From Hysterangium stoloniferum (Eukaryota > Basidiomycota > Agaricomycetes > Hysterangiales > Hysterangiaceae), in contig WHVD01000061.1 in the NCBI GenBank assembly GCA_015178975.1, forward strand, positions 124,001 to 188,000: DNA of 64,000 nt, written 5' to 3'. Within the stretch, counting starts at the first letter, position 1, and every line of letters starts with the position of its first letter. The position numbers and the translations under genes are program-made. Of the stretch, positions 32,079 to 43,593 are shown in pieces. The notes beneath the pieces were generated by a model, which saw only the letters and a program-made list of their open reading frames with translations, made no database searches and was not told the origin of the DNA.

Positions 32079-33183
32079 ATGTCAATACGTCGGCCACTGT
32101 TCATCACTACCCCGGAAGATTCAGGTGCCGAAATTGCTGTTCTACAAAAAATGTCGAAGGTCACAGAACTTCAACAAAAACGACGAATGATGGAGGAGTT
32201 GAAGCGACGACAGGAGGAGGAGGAGAAATCGTTGATGCAGGAGTTGAAAGATGCGGAAGAGGTGGAAAAACGGGAGTTGGAGCGGGCGAAGGTGGAGGCT
32301 CAGAAAAGGAAGGAAGAGGTGGAAAGGTTACAGTGGGAGTCAGAAGCGGCGAAAAAACGTGAGGAGATAAGGGAAGGAAAGGTAAGTGTTATCCATAAAT
32401 TCTGTGGTTTCAACTGATAACTATTGGGTACAGCGAAAAGCCGTGGAGGTGGAGGTAGAGGGAGAGGCTGGACCTTCAAGTCCTAAAGTAAGTGCATCTA
32501 CAAAAGGACCGATAATTGATTAACTTCCGAAACAGAAGCCAAAGGTCAAGGCTCCGGAACGGATGGAAGTGGTCCATGAAAATCTGTGTTATCGATGTTC
32601 CATACGGAGTATGACGTGTTGGAAACAGAAGGTAAAATGGGGCGGAACTTGCTATCCCTGCACGGTTCTTAAACTTCCGTGCACTCTCACCTCGAAAAGG
32701 GTTCCAAAAGGTGAGAAGCCTCAGAGAACTAACGACGCGGAAAGTTCGGGAGCTGCCAAAACTGCGGAAACTGAGGTACCAAAAATGGACAGTACAGGCA
32801 TGGAGCTCCTCAAGGACACCGTTGACGCATTAGTCTTTATTGGGATGGAAGTCATGAAGATGCGGGATACTCTAGATCACCATAATGAGATCCAGGAAAA
32901 AGGTTTCTGTTCATTGGTCCGAAATTTCTGGAGACAAAACGAATTCCTGGAGAAGGTAATGGTTAGCATCGGTGTGATCGCAGTTTCCAAGAGATTTTCC
33001 GATAAGGCAAGGGAACAGCCTAACGATCCGTTGGTGGAATATGTCGAAAAGAGATGGGAGTCAGGGAAAGGGCCGGAAAGTGAAGATGAAGAGGTACAGG
33101 ATATGGTGGAGAGTGCCGAGATTGTGGATGATATGGGAGTGGAAATGGAAGGAGGATTTGGGGTGTCAGAGACTTTAAAATAG
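32079..33183 (+). CDS. Antisense accessory gene of a Ty3/gypsy element: coiled-coil plus Zn(II)2Cys6-like protein
   Basis: Three exons (32079-32381, 32434-32487, 32536-33183) with GTAAGT donors and CAG acceptors give a 334-residue open frame. It runs opposite to gag-pol, between the chromodomain stop and the 3' LTR. Residues about 25-105 are charged and rich in Glu/Lys/Arg, a likely coiled coil (QQKRRMMEELKRRQEEEEK and more). Cysteines 137, 140, 147, 158, 161 and 168 have spacing C-x2-C-x6-C-x10-C-x2-C-x6-C, exactly that allowed for the fungal Zn(II)2Cys6 binuclear cluster (CYRCSIRSMTC ... CYPCTVLKLPC). A Ser/Glu-rich linker, a helical part (GMEVMKMRDTLDHHNEIQEK) and an acidic C-terminus follow. 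DNA or RNA binding is inferred, not shown. Its frame is open although gag and pol carry stops. Relatives in G2 and G1 support a real gene. Confidence 0.8.
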
Positions 33184-33279
33184 ATGAAAATAAATTTGAC
33201 TTGTATGATTTCAAAAACGAGCGTGATATCGGAAATAGCGGAAGTGTCGGAAACTGAAACAGAAAGAAAAACAGAAGAG

Positions 33280-36200
33280 TCAGAGTGATGATAAAGGTCT
33301 GGGTTTACTTGGATAAGCTGTGTGGAAATCAGTGACAATTTCCATAGTGTGTCTGAGTTCCATGGCCAATATCCATGAAGTTTCCTCGTCGGTACCTTCA
33401 TAACCTGCCCATTTGAATAAATAGAGCAATTTACAAGCACGTCGGCGATTGTCGATTTTAGAATCCAAAATTTTGGAAACTTCAAATTTGGGTTCTCCGT
33501 CAATAATGACCGGAGGGGATGGAGGTTGAATACGTTCCAGGATTTTGTCAGGAACACAGGGTTCTAACATGGAAACGTGGAAAATGGGATGAACTGCTCG
33601 CATACTATCGGGAAGTCGGAGAGTCTATGAGAGTGAACCGGCTTGTGCTATAATTTCAAAAGGGCCTAAGAATTTCTCAGTGAGTTTTTTAGAAGGTCGG
33701 GTAGTACGGAAGAATTGAGCTTTTACAAAAACCTGATCACCGATTTTAAAATTAGGAGGTGGGATCCTGTTTTTGTCCGCAGAATGTTGATAATATTCCT
33801 GTGTGGAAGAAATAGCTTTCCGAAGTTCTTGATGTAATTCGTTGAGGTCGGTAATAAATTCTTGAGCACGGACAGAAGCCAAATCTCGTTTGGGATGTAC
33901 AGTGAGATTCGGATTATAGCCTTTGTTGGTGAAAAAAGGAGATACGCCGGTAGTTGCATTCGGAGAGTTATTGTAGGCGAATTCCACGATTGGGAGAAGG
34001 GATTTCCAGTTGTCCTGTTGATAATTGCAATAGATGCGGAGGTATTGTTCCAATGTTTGATTTACGTGTTCCGTTTGTCCATCACCTTCCAGGTGATATC
34101 CCAAGGTGAAGTGTAGTTTCATGTCGAGGGCTTTTCCTAAGGCCTGGAAGAAATGGGAGACGAACTTGGAGCCTCGATCGGAAGTTATGTGAGATGGAAC
34201 TCCGTGTTTGGAAAATATGTGAATAATGAAAAGTTCCGCTAATTGTAAGGACGTGATTGTATCATGAGTGGGTATGAAAATGCCTTGTTTTGAGAATTGA
34301 TCCACAACAACTAGAATGGATGTAAAGCCTTCAGAAGTCGGGAGTTGTTCGATAAAATCCATGGAAATTGAGTTCCAGGGTTTTTCTGGTATCGGGAGTT
34401 GCTTGAGAAGGCCGTACGGCTTATGCCTCTGGGTTTTGGAGTGTAAGCAGGTGGTGCATGACTTACAGAACTGGGTTACGAAATCTCGGAGGTTGGGCCA
34501 AGTGTATTCTCTACGGATTAAACCAAGAGTATTATTAATGCCGTAATGTCCGGAGATTGGATCATCGTGTTTATACTGAAGTACGTGGAGTCGGAGATTG
34601 TTGGAATCTGGAATGTAGATACATCCATCAAGATGGATAAAACCTTGAGAGTCTTGTGACCATCAGGGTTGGTCGGGATTATTGGGAACTTCTAGGTGTG
34701 GCTTGAGAGCCAGATCGGAAGTGAGTGTGGAAAGGATATCTTGATGTAATTGCTCAATGTCCATAATCATGATGCTACGCATAATTGGATAGTAGAGGAA
34801 AGTTGCTCGAATAGATGTGGAAAGTCGTTGTGTTGTAAAAACCGGTTTCAAGTTATGTGGATTAACAACAGCATAGTTACTTTCCCCCTCTTTAGGATAG
34901 ACATCCCATCGTCAAGTCATGGCATCTGGTTTTCCACCAAGACGTCCGGGTCGGAAATGGATAATCATGTTGAAAGTGGAAAGGAATTCAGACCAGCGGG
35001 TTAAAAGTTTAGTGGTAGAAAAATATTCGAGATTTTTGTGATCGGTAACAACGTCAACGGGAGTCGTGGAACCTTCGAGATAATGGCGCCAATGTTTGAA
35101 AGCTTCAAAAATTGCCAAAAGTTCCTTATCATGAACATCGTAGTTGAGTTCGGACACTTTCAGTGTCCGAGAAAGAAATGCGACCGGATGAATTTCACCG
35201 TCAAAATCTTGAATGGAAAGAATCGCGGCAATTGCATAATTGGAAGCATCGGTTTCCACAATAATCAGAACATCAGGTTTCCAATGGGAAAGAATCGGGG
35301 CAGAAGTGAAAGCATTTTTTAAAGTCTGGAAGGCAGAGTGGCATTTGTCGTCAAAGACCCATGGTTGAGTTTTACGGGTAAGACGAGTGAGCGGTACTGT
35401 AATATCTGAGTAGTTCCGAATAAAACAACGGTAAAAGTTGGCGAAACCTAAAAATGACTGAATATCCTTGACTTTCCATGGTTCGGGCCAGTCGTGGACA
35501 ACTTGAACCTTGGCTTCATCCATACGGAGACCATCAGGTCCGATAATGAAACCTAAGTATTCAATAGAATCCATGTCAAAGTAGCATTTTTTACTGTTGG
35601 CGAAAAGACCGTTTTTACAGAGTCTTCAGAAGACTTCACGGACCTGTTCATCGTGGAGAGTGGGATCCTCGGAAAATACCAAAATGTCATCCAAATAGAC
35701 TATGACACATACGTCAAGCATGTCAGAAAATATATCATTAACAAAACGTTGAAAAGCGGAAGGGGCATTGGTAAGGCCAAACGGCATAACCAACCATTCA
35801 AAGGATCCATAGCGAGTTCGAAAAGCAGTTTTCCATTTGTCACCCTCGGCAATTCGGACCAAGTGATAGGCATGTTTGAGGTCTATTTTGGTGTAGATTT
35901 GAGCTTTCCGTGGGGCATCGAGTAAATCAGTAATGAGTGGAAGTGGATACTTATCTTTCCGTGTGATGGAATTTAATCCTCTGAAATCGACACAGAGTCG
36001 AAGGGAGCCATCCTTCTTTCGGACGAAAAGGATGGGTGCTCCATACAGAGACTTTGAGGGATGGATAAAACCTATTGACAGATGTTCATCCAGGAACTCC
36101 CGAATAGACGAAAGTTCCGATTGGGATAATGGGTAAATAGGTCCTAGCGGAGGGTTTGAACCGGGCTCAATATCAATTTTTAAGTCGTAGGGCCTATGTG

Positions 36201-36953
36201 GTGCAAGCCTGTCAGCTTTTTGCTTACTGAAAATGTCCGCGAAATCATGGTATTTTTCGGGAACTCCTTCCAGGTCGGCTTTTAGCTCGGATAATTCTGG
36301 AGTCACAAAATGCCCAGATGCTTCATCAACTTTTAAGCTGATTGAAAAACACTGTGAGCCATCCAGTTTACTCACCCTAACAAATGCCGAAGCGTTGATG
36401 AGAGAGATTTTTGGAGGCACGGAGGTTTCGGTAGAAGCTGGAGGTGCTGTAGATGCCGAAAAGGCATTGGCCGGAAAAGACGCTGCAGGAGGAACCGAAG
36501 TGTCGGGAATCCAGAAATTAATACTGCCCAATACCCAGTCAATCAACGGATTATATCGGGTGAGCCAGTTGTATCCAAGAATTACCGAACAGCTAGAGTC
36601 CAACTGTGTTACGAAAAAAGTAACCGTCTGAGATGTTCCACAAGGGAACAGGATAGACATGTCACAGGCTTGGGTAATTGCCATATTGCTAGTGCCGTCA
36701 AACAAATGTAAGGAAATTGCGGGAACAGAATGGAGTTTCAGATTATGTTTCGTGGCAAAGATGGTATCTACAAAACAGTGTGTGGAGCTGGAATCTATCA
36801 GAGCTCGGAACACTAAATTTCCAAGAAAGTCAGGAATGAGTTTTACAAATAATGAATCGGGATTAGAGAGAGTGGACGTGTTGAGACGGATAACCTCGGA
36901 AACACGGAGAGAGTCAACGCAACCCTCTGTCCGTGCAGTTTCCGGAGGGTTGC
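33280..36953 (-). pseudogene. Ty3/gypsy pol (protease, RT, RNase H, integrase, chromodomain) with several stops
   Basis: Minus strand. The protease-like part has FRALIDSSSTHCFVD (the usual DSG is DSS here). RT has PYDLKIDIEPG, LYGAPILFVRKKDGSLR, MPFGLTNAPSAFQRFVND and VYLDDILVFS (active site YLDD). RNase H has VETDASNYAIAAIL and HDKELLAIFEAFKHWRHYL. Integrase has the zinc-binding region, MDFIEQLP and DQFSKQGIFIPTHD, SDRGSKFVS, and GYHLEGDGQTEHVNQTLEQY. The chromodomain has KLLYLFKWAGYEGTDEETSW before the stop at 33280-33282. In-frame stops occur near 35624, 34911, 34662 and 33624; at least the one at 34911 is a TGA consistent with CGA decay. Pol is in the -1 frame relative to gag. Confidence 0.93.
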
Positions 36954-38183
36954 TTACTCTTTTTTCGACTCTGTGGTGGGTTTTTCCTTGGACGTTGTAG
37001 TCGTAGTGGAAGTTGCCGCATGGGCCTTGGAAGAGTTAGATTTAATGGTACAGTCAGAAACCTTGTGTCCGCCTTTCCCGCAGAGAAGGCAGAGGTCATT
37101 GTCCATACGTCGTTGTTTCTCCTTCAGGGTGAGTTTACTGTCGGTACCCAACAAATGGGAAATGTCAGGTTTGTCAGAAGTTGACTGTTTTTCCTTGTTG
37201 GATTTCTTGTCTTTCTTCCGGTCGGAGGTTGATTTGCCAGTATTCGTGCCAGATTTGCCGGTGTTATTGCCTGAGTTGTTGCTGGAAGACTTGCTAGTCG
37301 ACACCTTGTTATTCTGAGAGCGTTCTGTCGGGTTCTCTCGAGAGACCTCGGCTTTTCGTTCCCAATAACGGGCATCGGATGTTTGAGCTTTAATCCACAT
37401 GAGTTGGAGAGTTTTCAGCTTCCCATCTTTGCAGATCTCGTCTTTAAGGTGTGATGGAAGTCCCATATAGAAATGGTGTCTGAGGGCGGAATCGTCCCAT
37501 CCACATCGTGCAGCGAGGGTATTGAACTTGACAAGATAATCGGAAACTCGTTGATTGTCCTTCATCTTGAGCGTCATTAATTCATTTTCCGCTTTGCCGG
37601 TTTGATCGTAAGGTTCAAAATTAGTTTCCAGTTCTTCTACAAAAGCGTCCCAGTCATCGAGCCATACGGGTGTCTCGTCGGATATTCCAGATAGTCCAGG
37701 TTCGAACCAATCTTGAGCGGTATCCTTGAGATAAGAGAGTGCAAAATTGACTTTTCAACTGTCAGATTTAAATGCAGAGGGTCAATCACAGAAACTGAAA
37801 TGGCATTGAAGAAGGAAATTCTTCAATTTTTTTGGATCCTTGCCGGTAAATGGTTCAGGTTCTTTGACTCCAGTGCGGGATGATTCTTTACTATCCTCAG
37901 CAGATTTCAAGTAGTCAGCAAATTTCACAATGGAGTTGATGAACAACATTTCAGTCGGTTCATTGGATGATTTCTTTTTCGATGTCTCCGGCTGATCTTC
38001 TGCTTCGTTGTTGGAAGTGTGGGGAACATTGGTATCCTTCATTACCTCGGTAACCTCCTCGGTAACTTCTTCGACTGAAGCTGATGTTGTCGGCTGAAAA
38101 GGGGTTTCGGGTTGAGTGGTGTAAAGTTGCAACGGGGATTGAAGTTGGGATGGTCCTTCGGCAGCTTTGTGTTTGGGACCCAT
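36954..38183 (-). pseudogene. Ty3/gypsy gag with zinc knuckle, two internal stops
   Basis: It starts MGPKHKAAEGPSQ at 38183; ATG 38192 is three codons upstream. The N-terminal part ends FTGKDPKKLKNFLLQCHFSF, then two TGA codons near 37782 and 37755. It resumes with YLKDTAQDWFEP, NFEPYDQTGKAENEL, MKDNQRVSDYLVKFNTLA and a nucleocapsid knuckle CLLCGKGGHKVSDC (C-x2-C-x4-H-x4-C). It ends ESKKE-TAA at 36954. Without the two stops it would be a normal chromovirus gag of about 400 residues. The tail has a run of six A just before the stop. Confidence 0.9.
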
Positions 38184-38204
38184 GATGAGCAAGTCGCAGA
38201 GTTG

Positions 38205-38217
38205 AGATCTGATATAC
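38205..38217 (-). other. Putative primer-binding site
   Basis: Directly after the 5' LTR end CTTAACA the minus strand reads GTATATCAGATC. Eight of the last nine bases match the TATCAGAGC core of the plant and fungal initiator-methionine tRNA priming site (TGGTATCAGAGC). It may be a mutated version of that site; self-priming was not excluded. Confidence 0.45.
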
Positions 38218-38761
38218 TGTTAAGTGCCGTGTCGGGGACTTATTCTGGAACTATCGGAAAGTCACCGGGAAGTCGGGAACTATCGGATAGGGTCAGGACG
38301 TCAGCTTCAGCTTATGTGCTGCACCTCTACGCAAATGCTCAAAGTCCTTAATTTCAGAGGTAAGACTTACAATGGAAGATACGGATATTCAGAGTTCCGA
38401 AGAGTTCCAAATATCGAGCGTACAGAAAGACAGGAGAAGGAATAAGAAACTAAGTCGATATCAGATCTAAGGTAAAGTACAAATTTGCAGAAACTAATAT
38501 AAGTCTACTCGTTATTGTACTACAAACTAAGACCATAATAAGACGGAAACGGAAATGTTCTTAAAACAGAAATACAATAAGACATATTAGGGAGACAATA
38601 TTCTGAATCGGGGATACAACAAACAAACGAGTGAATACTTGTCAATGGACAAATTACCAAATGTGGAACAAGGGAAGAATGCAGATGATACGGTAACTAT
38701 GATATTCCGTAGTCGGAGATCGGAAGTCGGATATTGAAACATCCGGGAATGGGTCGTAACA
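38218..38761 (-). mobile_element. 5' LTR of gypsy element F
   Basis: Plus-strand ends are TGTTAAGTGCCGTGTC and GGGTCGTAACA, 544 bp. It differs from the 3' LTR by scattered transitions (for example GACGTCAGC versus GACGTCGGC) and 11 extra bases in ACTAATATAAGTC. The motif CAGCTTATGTGCTG is at about 38309-38322. Confidence 0.9.
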
Positions 38762-40180
38762 CTTTCCACACTTACTGTACTTCCAACCCGGCTCATACAG
38801 TACCTAGAAGTTCCTGAAGATCCCGATCAACCCCAGTGGTCCCAAGACTCTCAAGGTTTCATCCGTCTCAATGGACATATTTACATTCCAGATTCCAACA
38901 ATCTCCAACTCCATGTACTTCAGTACAAACATGATTATCCAATCTCCAGACATTATGGCATTAATAATACTCTTGGATTAATCTGAAGAGAATATACTTG
39001 GCCCAACCTCTGAGATTTAGTAACCCAGTTCTGTAAGTCATGCACTACCTACTTATGCTCCAAATCCCAGAGAAATAAGCCATATGGCCTTCTCAAGCAA
39101 CCCCTGATATCAGAAAAACCTTGGAATTCAATTTCCATGGATTTTATTGAACAACTCCCATCTTCTGAAGGCTATACATCTATTCTCATTGTTATAGACT
39201 GATTCTCAAAACAAGGAATTTTGATATCCACTCATGATACAATTACATCCTTGCAACTACCAGAACTTTTCGTCATTCATGTATTTTCCAAACATGGTAT
39301 TCCATCCCATGTAACATCCAAGTTCATTTCCCCTTTCTTCAAGGCTCTCAGAAAAGCCCTTAATATGAAATTACACTTCACCTCAGGATATCATCTGGAA
39401 GGTGACAGACAGACAGATAGAATATGTCAACCAAACCCTGGAACAATACCTCTGCATTTATTGCAACTATCAACAGGACAATTGGAAATCCCTTCTTCCA
39501 CTCACAGAATTTGCTTACAATAACTCTCCAAATGCCACTACCAGCATCTCTCCCTTCTTTGCCAATAAAGGATACAATATTAATCTCACAGTTCATCCCA
39601 AATGAGATCTGGAATCCACTCGTGCTCAAGAATTTATTACTGATCTCAATGAGTTACATCAGGAACTTCAGAAAGCCATTTCTTCTGCCCAGGAACATTA
39701 CCAATGTTTCATGGATAAAAACAGAATCCTGCCTCCTAACTTAAGATTGGAGATCAGGTTTTTGTAAAAGCTCAATTCTTCTGAACTACCCAACATTCCA
39801 AGAAACTGGCTGAGAAATTCTTAGGTCCTTTCAAGATTATAGCACAAGCCAGCTCACTTTCCTGAACTCTCTGACTTCCCAATAGTCTGTAAGCAGTTCA
39901 TCCCATTTTCCACATTTCCATGTTAGAGCCTTGTGTTCCTAACAACATCCCAGAATGTAACCAACCTCCACCTCTGTTAGGGCAACACTAACAAGGCTAC
40001 CAAACACAAGATAAAACACAGAAATATGAAGTGAAGAGGGGATAGCTCAATGACAGGGGAGATCACACTTGTTTTAGTGGGATTCTTAAGAGATTGAAAC
40101 TGAGGCTAACTACTGTACATGTAAAGTATTTATACTATTGAGAGCATAGCATGATATCACAGTATCAGTTATACATCAGT

Positions 40181-41241
40181 TGTTAAGTTCCCTAACAAAG
40201 CTCCACGGATAGTCCCGCGGAGGCTTCCGGTAACTATTCCGAACACACACTTGCTTCCGGGAATAGTCCCACGGAGTCCCCGGGTAATAGGTCCCGGAAA
40301 GGTTCCGGGGATTATTAGTACAAGGAACGGTGATATCAGAATAATTACCAGAAAGTATGGTGAACGACTGAGATGGACTTGGCTTCAGCTTATAGGCTGC
40401 GCACTCGTACACTCATTCGGGTGTCCATATTTTAAGCTGACAGAATGCATACAGGAAGATATAGATTCCGGAGTTCCCGTGGGAGTTCCGGGAATCGAGT
40501 GTGCAGACAGACAAGAGGACTAGAGACTGTTCAAGGATCAAACTTGTTCGGGGGAAAACTAGTTCGAGATTTAAACTGGATTCTAAGTACATGAATATAG
40601 CGGACTTATATAGACTGTGAAATGTAATAATACCAAACCCGGTATTAATGAGAGGCAGAACTATTAAACATAAAATGAAACAAGTAAATACTAAACTGGG
40701 AATAGGGACGGAACGGAACGGGAGCGGAGAACGAATCATGACAGATCATTTAACCATAACTGGAGCGGGGCTCAGTTAGAGGGGTTCCGGAAGTCCGGTC
40801 GGAGTCCGGTGACTTGGTGCACAGGATAGTGTCGGGTATAGACAGGCTTGATGTGCAGGAGGTCCGGTGGGTTTTCCAATGACTGGTGTGTGAGATGCGG
40901 AGACAGATAACAGGAGCGGGGTTCTATGCTCTGTTAGAGGGGGTTCCAGGAGTCCGGTCGGAGTCCGGTGACTGGTACATAAGACACAGAGTGTCGGGTG
41001 TACATAGAGTGGAGTCTGGAGTCCGGTGGAGTCCGGAGTCCAGTGGAGTCCGAGGACTGGTGTATGAGACACAGAGGGTTAGGTGCAGACAGGTGGGGTG
41101 CGTACAGAGAATCAGGCATAAACAAGTTGACATGTGGGCTCCCGTGGGAACTCCGGTTGTTACTATACAATATAGAGGGTCGGGAGCATGTAGGACGGGG
41201 TCCGGGGGCCCGGAGGCTGGCGGGTTTTCCGGTTCCTGACA
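40181..41241 (-). mobile_element. Solo LTR, family J, target duplication TCAGT
   Basis: On the plus strand it starts TGTTAAGTTCCC and ends CCGGTTCCTGACA. TCAGT is at 40176-40180 and 41242-41246. 1061 bp with very high CpG content, hence recent. Motif CAGCTTATAGGCTG is at about 40387-40400. It matches the decayed copy at 11793-12826. Confidence 0.9.
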
Positions 41242-41429
41242 TCAGTCATACATAGCACAGCATCGCTATGTACATGTCTACTATTTATACTATTTGTTTA
41301 ATATTTATTTAGTATTTTTTATTTATTAGAAACTTGAGAAAAATACTAAAAATGGATTGTATGCACCATACAGTGCATAGCTGCACTTTGGCACTTATGT
41401 CATCCCACCCAGCGCTGTGTAGGTCCACA

Positions 41430-41492
41430 TGGCATGGCGGTGCTTGTGTAGGCTCTGTGTGGCATGGCGGTGCTTGCGTAGGCTCCAACTGC
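41430..41492 (+). repeat. Two-copy tandem repeat inside element K
   Basis: GGCATGGCGGTGCTTG, then (T/C)GTAGGCTC(T/C), occurs twice in tandem with a period of about 33 bp. It lies in the GTGCA-rich part of element K. Short and probably structural. Confidence 0.6.
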
Positions 41493-42179
41493 AGTTGCAG
41501 TGCCGGTGCACAAGGAGGCCTCCATGGGCACAGTGCAAAGCACTATGTGTCCATCAGGGTGTAGGTGGTGGGGGTGGCCTTGCATCGGCACTGACATGAT
41601 GACACCATATTGCCATTGTGCTGTGCATGCACATTGTGACTCTGCAGTGTGCACACATTGTGAGTGCATAGTGTGTGCACATTGCAGCTGTGCAGTGCAC
41701 CTGTGTGTTGCGACTGCTTTCAATGGTGGTGGCAGCACAATTACATAATTGTTCTCACACCGTGCCTGCACTACTACATGTAGATATAGTTAAAATAAAC
41801 TAAAATCAAAAATAAATGGAAAAAATATATATTATATATATTGCCCTGACAACCTCCTCCAGTCATCATTGACAAAGAACCTGAATTTGAAGTTTCCAAG
41901 ATTTTAAATTCTAAAATCAACAATCACCAACATATGTGTAAATTGCTTTATTTAGTCAAATGGGCAGGCTATGAAGGTACTGACAAATAAACTTCATGGA
42001 TATTGGCCATGGAACTTGGACATGCTATGGAAATTGTAACTGACTTCCACACCACTTATCCTAGTAAATCTGGACCTTTATTGGTACTCTACTTTTTTCC
42101 ATTTTCCCTGTCTACTTTTCCAACACTTCCAATATCACACTGTTTCACACAAGATTTTCAAGTAATGCCAAAAATATTT

Positions 42180-43411
42180 TGTGCAAGTTAAAAATAAAAG
42201 ATACAATTAATTTAGCATTTCCAGTACTCCAAATCCCTCCTCCACTTCAGCTCCTATCTCATTGGCAACTTCCATCCCAAATTCTGCACTCTCCATCATT
42301 TCCTGCACCTCCCCATCTTCACTTTCCAGTCTTTCTCCCAACACCCACCTTTTCTCAACCATATCCACCAACAGATCATTTGGATCATCTTTTTCCTTTT
42401 CAGCCTACCTTTCAGAAACTGCAACAATACTGATGCTGACCATTTCCTTTTCCAAGAACTCATTTGTTTCCAGTTGTTCCAATTCAATGCCTGGAATCCT
42501 TTTTCTTGGACATCATTATGGCACTCTAAAGTTTCCCAAACCTTCATCAACTCCATCCCAATGAATACCATTGTGTTAACAGTATCCCTGAGGAGTCCAA
42601 CACTGGTATCATCACCCATGCTTGGCACTGCAGTTTCAATGGGCTTGGTCATTTCCAATGTTTCCAACAATCACTGTTTTTTCCACCCTCTCTGTTTTCT
42701 CCACTGTTTTGACCTTTTGAGCCTTTTTGCCTTTTGGAGTTCATTTGATGGTAAGAGTGCATGGAATTTTGTTCACTGCACAAGGGAAACAAGTTCTGCC
42801 CTATTTTACCTTCTTCCTCCAACAAGTTATGCCCCAGCTCGCACATCATTGACATAGGATTTCATGGGCAGTCTCCATTTGTTCCAGAGCCCTGGTCTTT
42901 TGTTTCTGTTTTGGATATTAGCCATACTCCAGAACGTTTACAAAAACTACTTACCTTTAGACTCAAAGCCCCAGCCTCTTCCTCCTCATCCACTTCATTG
43001 GCTTTCTGCTGTTATTTACCATTATCAGAGACACATGGACATTTACTGGTTCACTCACTTTTCCATCTTGTTTCTCTTTTAGCCTCTGTTCTTCTGCCTT
43101 GGCATCCTGCTGTCTCTTCTCCACCTCATCCCACAACCTCTGATCCTCCACTATTTTCTGAAGCCATTCTTTCCTATCTCCTCCATCTTTTTCTCTGCCT
43201 CAATATGCTCTAACTCCCATTTTTCTACCTCTTCCACCTCTCTCAACTCCCACATTAACTCTTTTGCCTCTTCCTCTTGTCGTCATCTTACCTTCACCAT
43301 CCTCTGACATTTTCATTGAAGTTCTTCTACCTTTGACATTTTGGCAGTTTTGGCAATCTTAGTTTCTGAACTTTCTGGAGTGGTGGTAAACAAAGGATGA
43401 TGAATGCACAT
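42180..43411 (-). pseudogene. Decayed antisense accessory gene in gypsy element G2
   Basis: On the minus strand from ATG 43411 the N-terminus reads M-x-I-H-H-P-L-F and TTTPESSETKIA, then KMSKVEELQ, aligning with the gene at 32079. Around 42740-42850 a second block gives C-x2-C-x6-C-x10-C-x2-C-x6-C again (ITCWRKKVK, TCFPC, IPCTLT). All six cysteines are kept although stops replace R or W at three nearby positions. The C-terminal part reads LLRDTVNTMVFIGMELMKV and VQEKGFQAL, parallel to the 32-kb protein. Stops and shifts make it non-functional. Confidence 0.75.
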
Positions 43412-43593
43412 GCAAGTTGTGGTTAAAGAAAGAAAATCACTATTTTGAATATTTGGAAGTTTTTATACTCAGATCAGCAGCTGAAACTCTCCACTTCCAA
43501 CCATGTGTTATTTCACAACACATAATACATAACTGGCGGTTCAATGCTCAGTACCTAATCACCTCTATGGGATTTCAGCCTAACAGGGGGTAC

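Larger units (their letters stand above)
31362..38761 (-). mobile_element. Nearly complete Ty3/gypsy chromovirus F, target duplication CTTTC
   Basis: 7.4 kb with LTRs at 31362-31894 and 38218-38761 and CTTTC at 31357-31361 and 38762-38766. In element sense (minus strand) the order is: 5' LTR, a priming site like the initiator-Met type, gag, protease, reverse transcriptase, RNase H, integrase with chromodomain, polypurine tract, 3' LTR. An extra gene lies antisense between integrase and the 3' LTR (32079-33183). The LTRs differ at a few percent of sites, mostly C/T or G/A, plus an 11-bp gap. It inserted into the older element G2. Several stops in gag and pol make this copy non-autonomous. Confidence 0.93.
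30186..39974 (+). pseudogene. Decayed gypsy pol of element G2 (outer parts only)
   Basis: Readable blocks are QIYTKIDLKHTYHLVRIA, MPFGLTNAPS, a damaged active-site region (the YLDD of the younger copy is shifted here), DWPEPWKVKDIQSF, and RNase H with HDKELL. After the younger element, integrase blocks follow: MDFIEQLPSSEGY, HDTITSLQLPELF, KALNMKLHFTSGYHLEG, and YNNSPNAT. The pieces are spread over three frames with stops. All are recognised by alignment to the 33-36-kb copy. Confidence 0.8.
39975..41851 (+). mobile_element. Element K, LTR-like, target duplication ACCTC
   Basis: It starts TGTTAGGGCAA and ends TTGCCCTGACA, an 11-bp imperfect inverted repeat (one mismatch). ACCTC is at 39970-39974 and 41852-41856, splitting the G2 chromodomain code after QPPP. 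Without the J-family LTR inside it, the element is about 810 bp. The right part is unusually rich in TGCA/GTG words. It could be a solo LTR or a small DNA transposon with 5-bp duplication; no coding part remains. Confidence 0.75.

Noticed and set aside
36233..37317. Plus-strand frames across gag-pol of gypsy element F
   Set aside because: No splice structure or domain and not seen in G2; unlike the 32079-33183 gene they overlap recognised gag and protease coding sequence.
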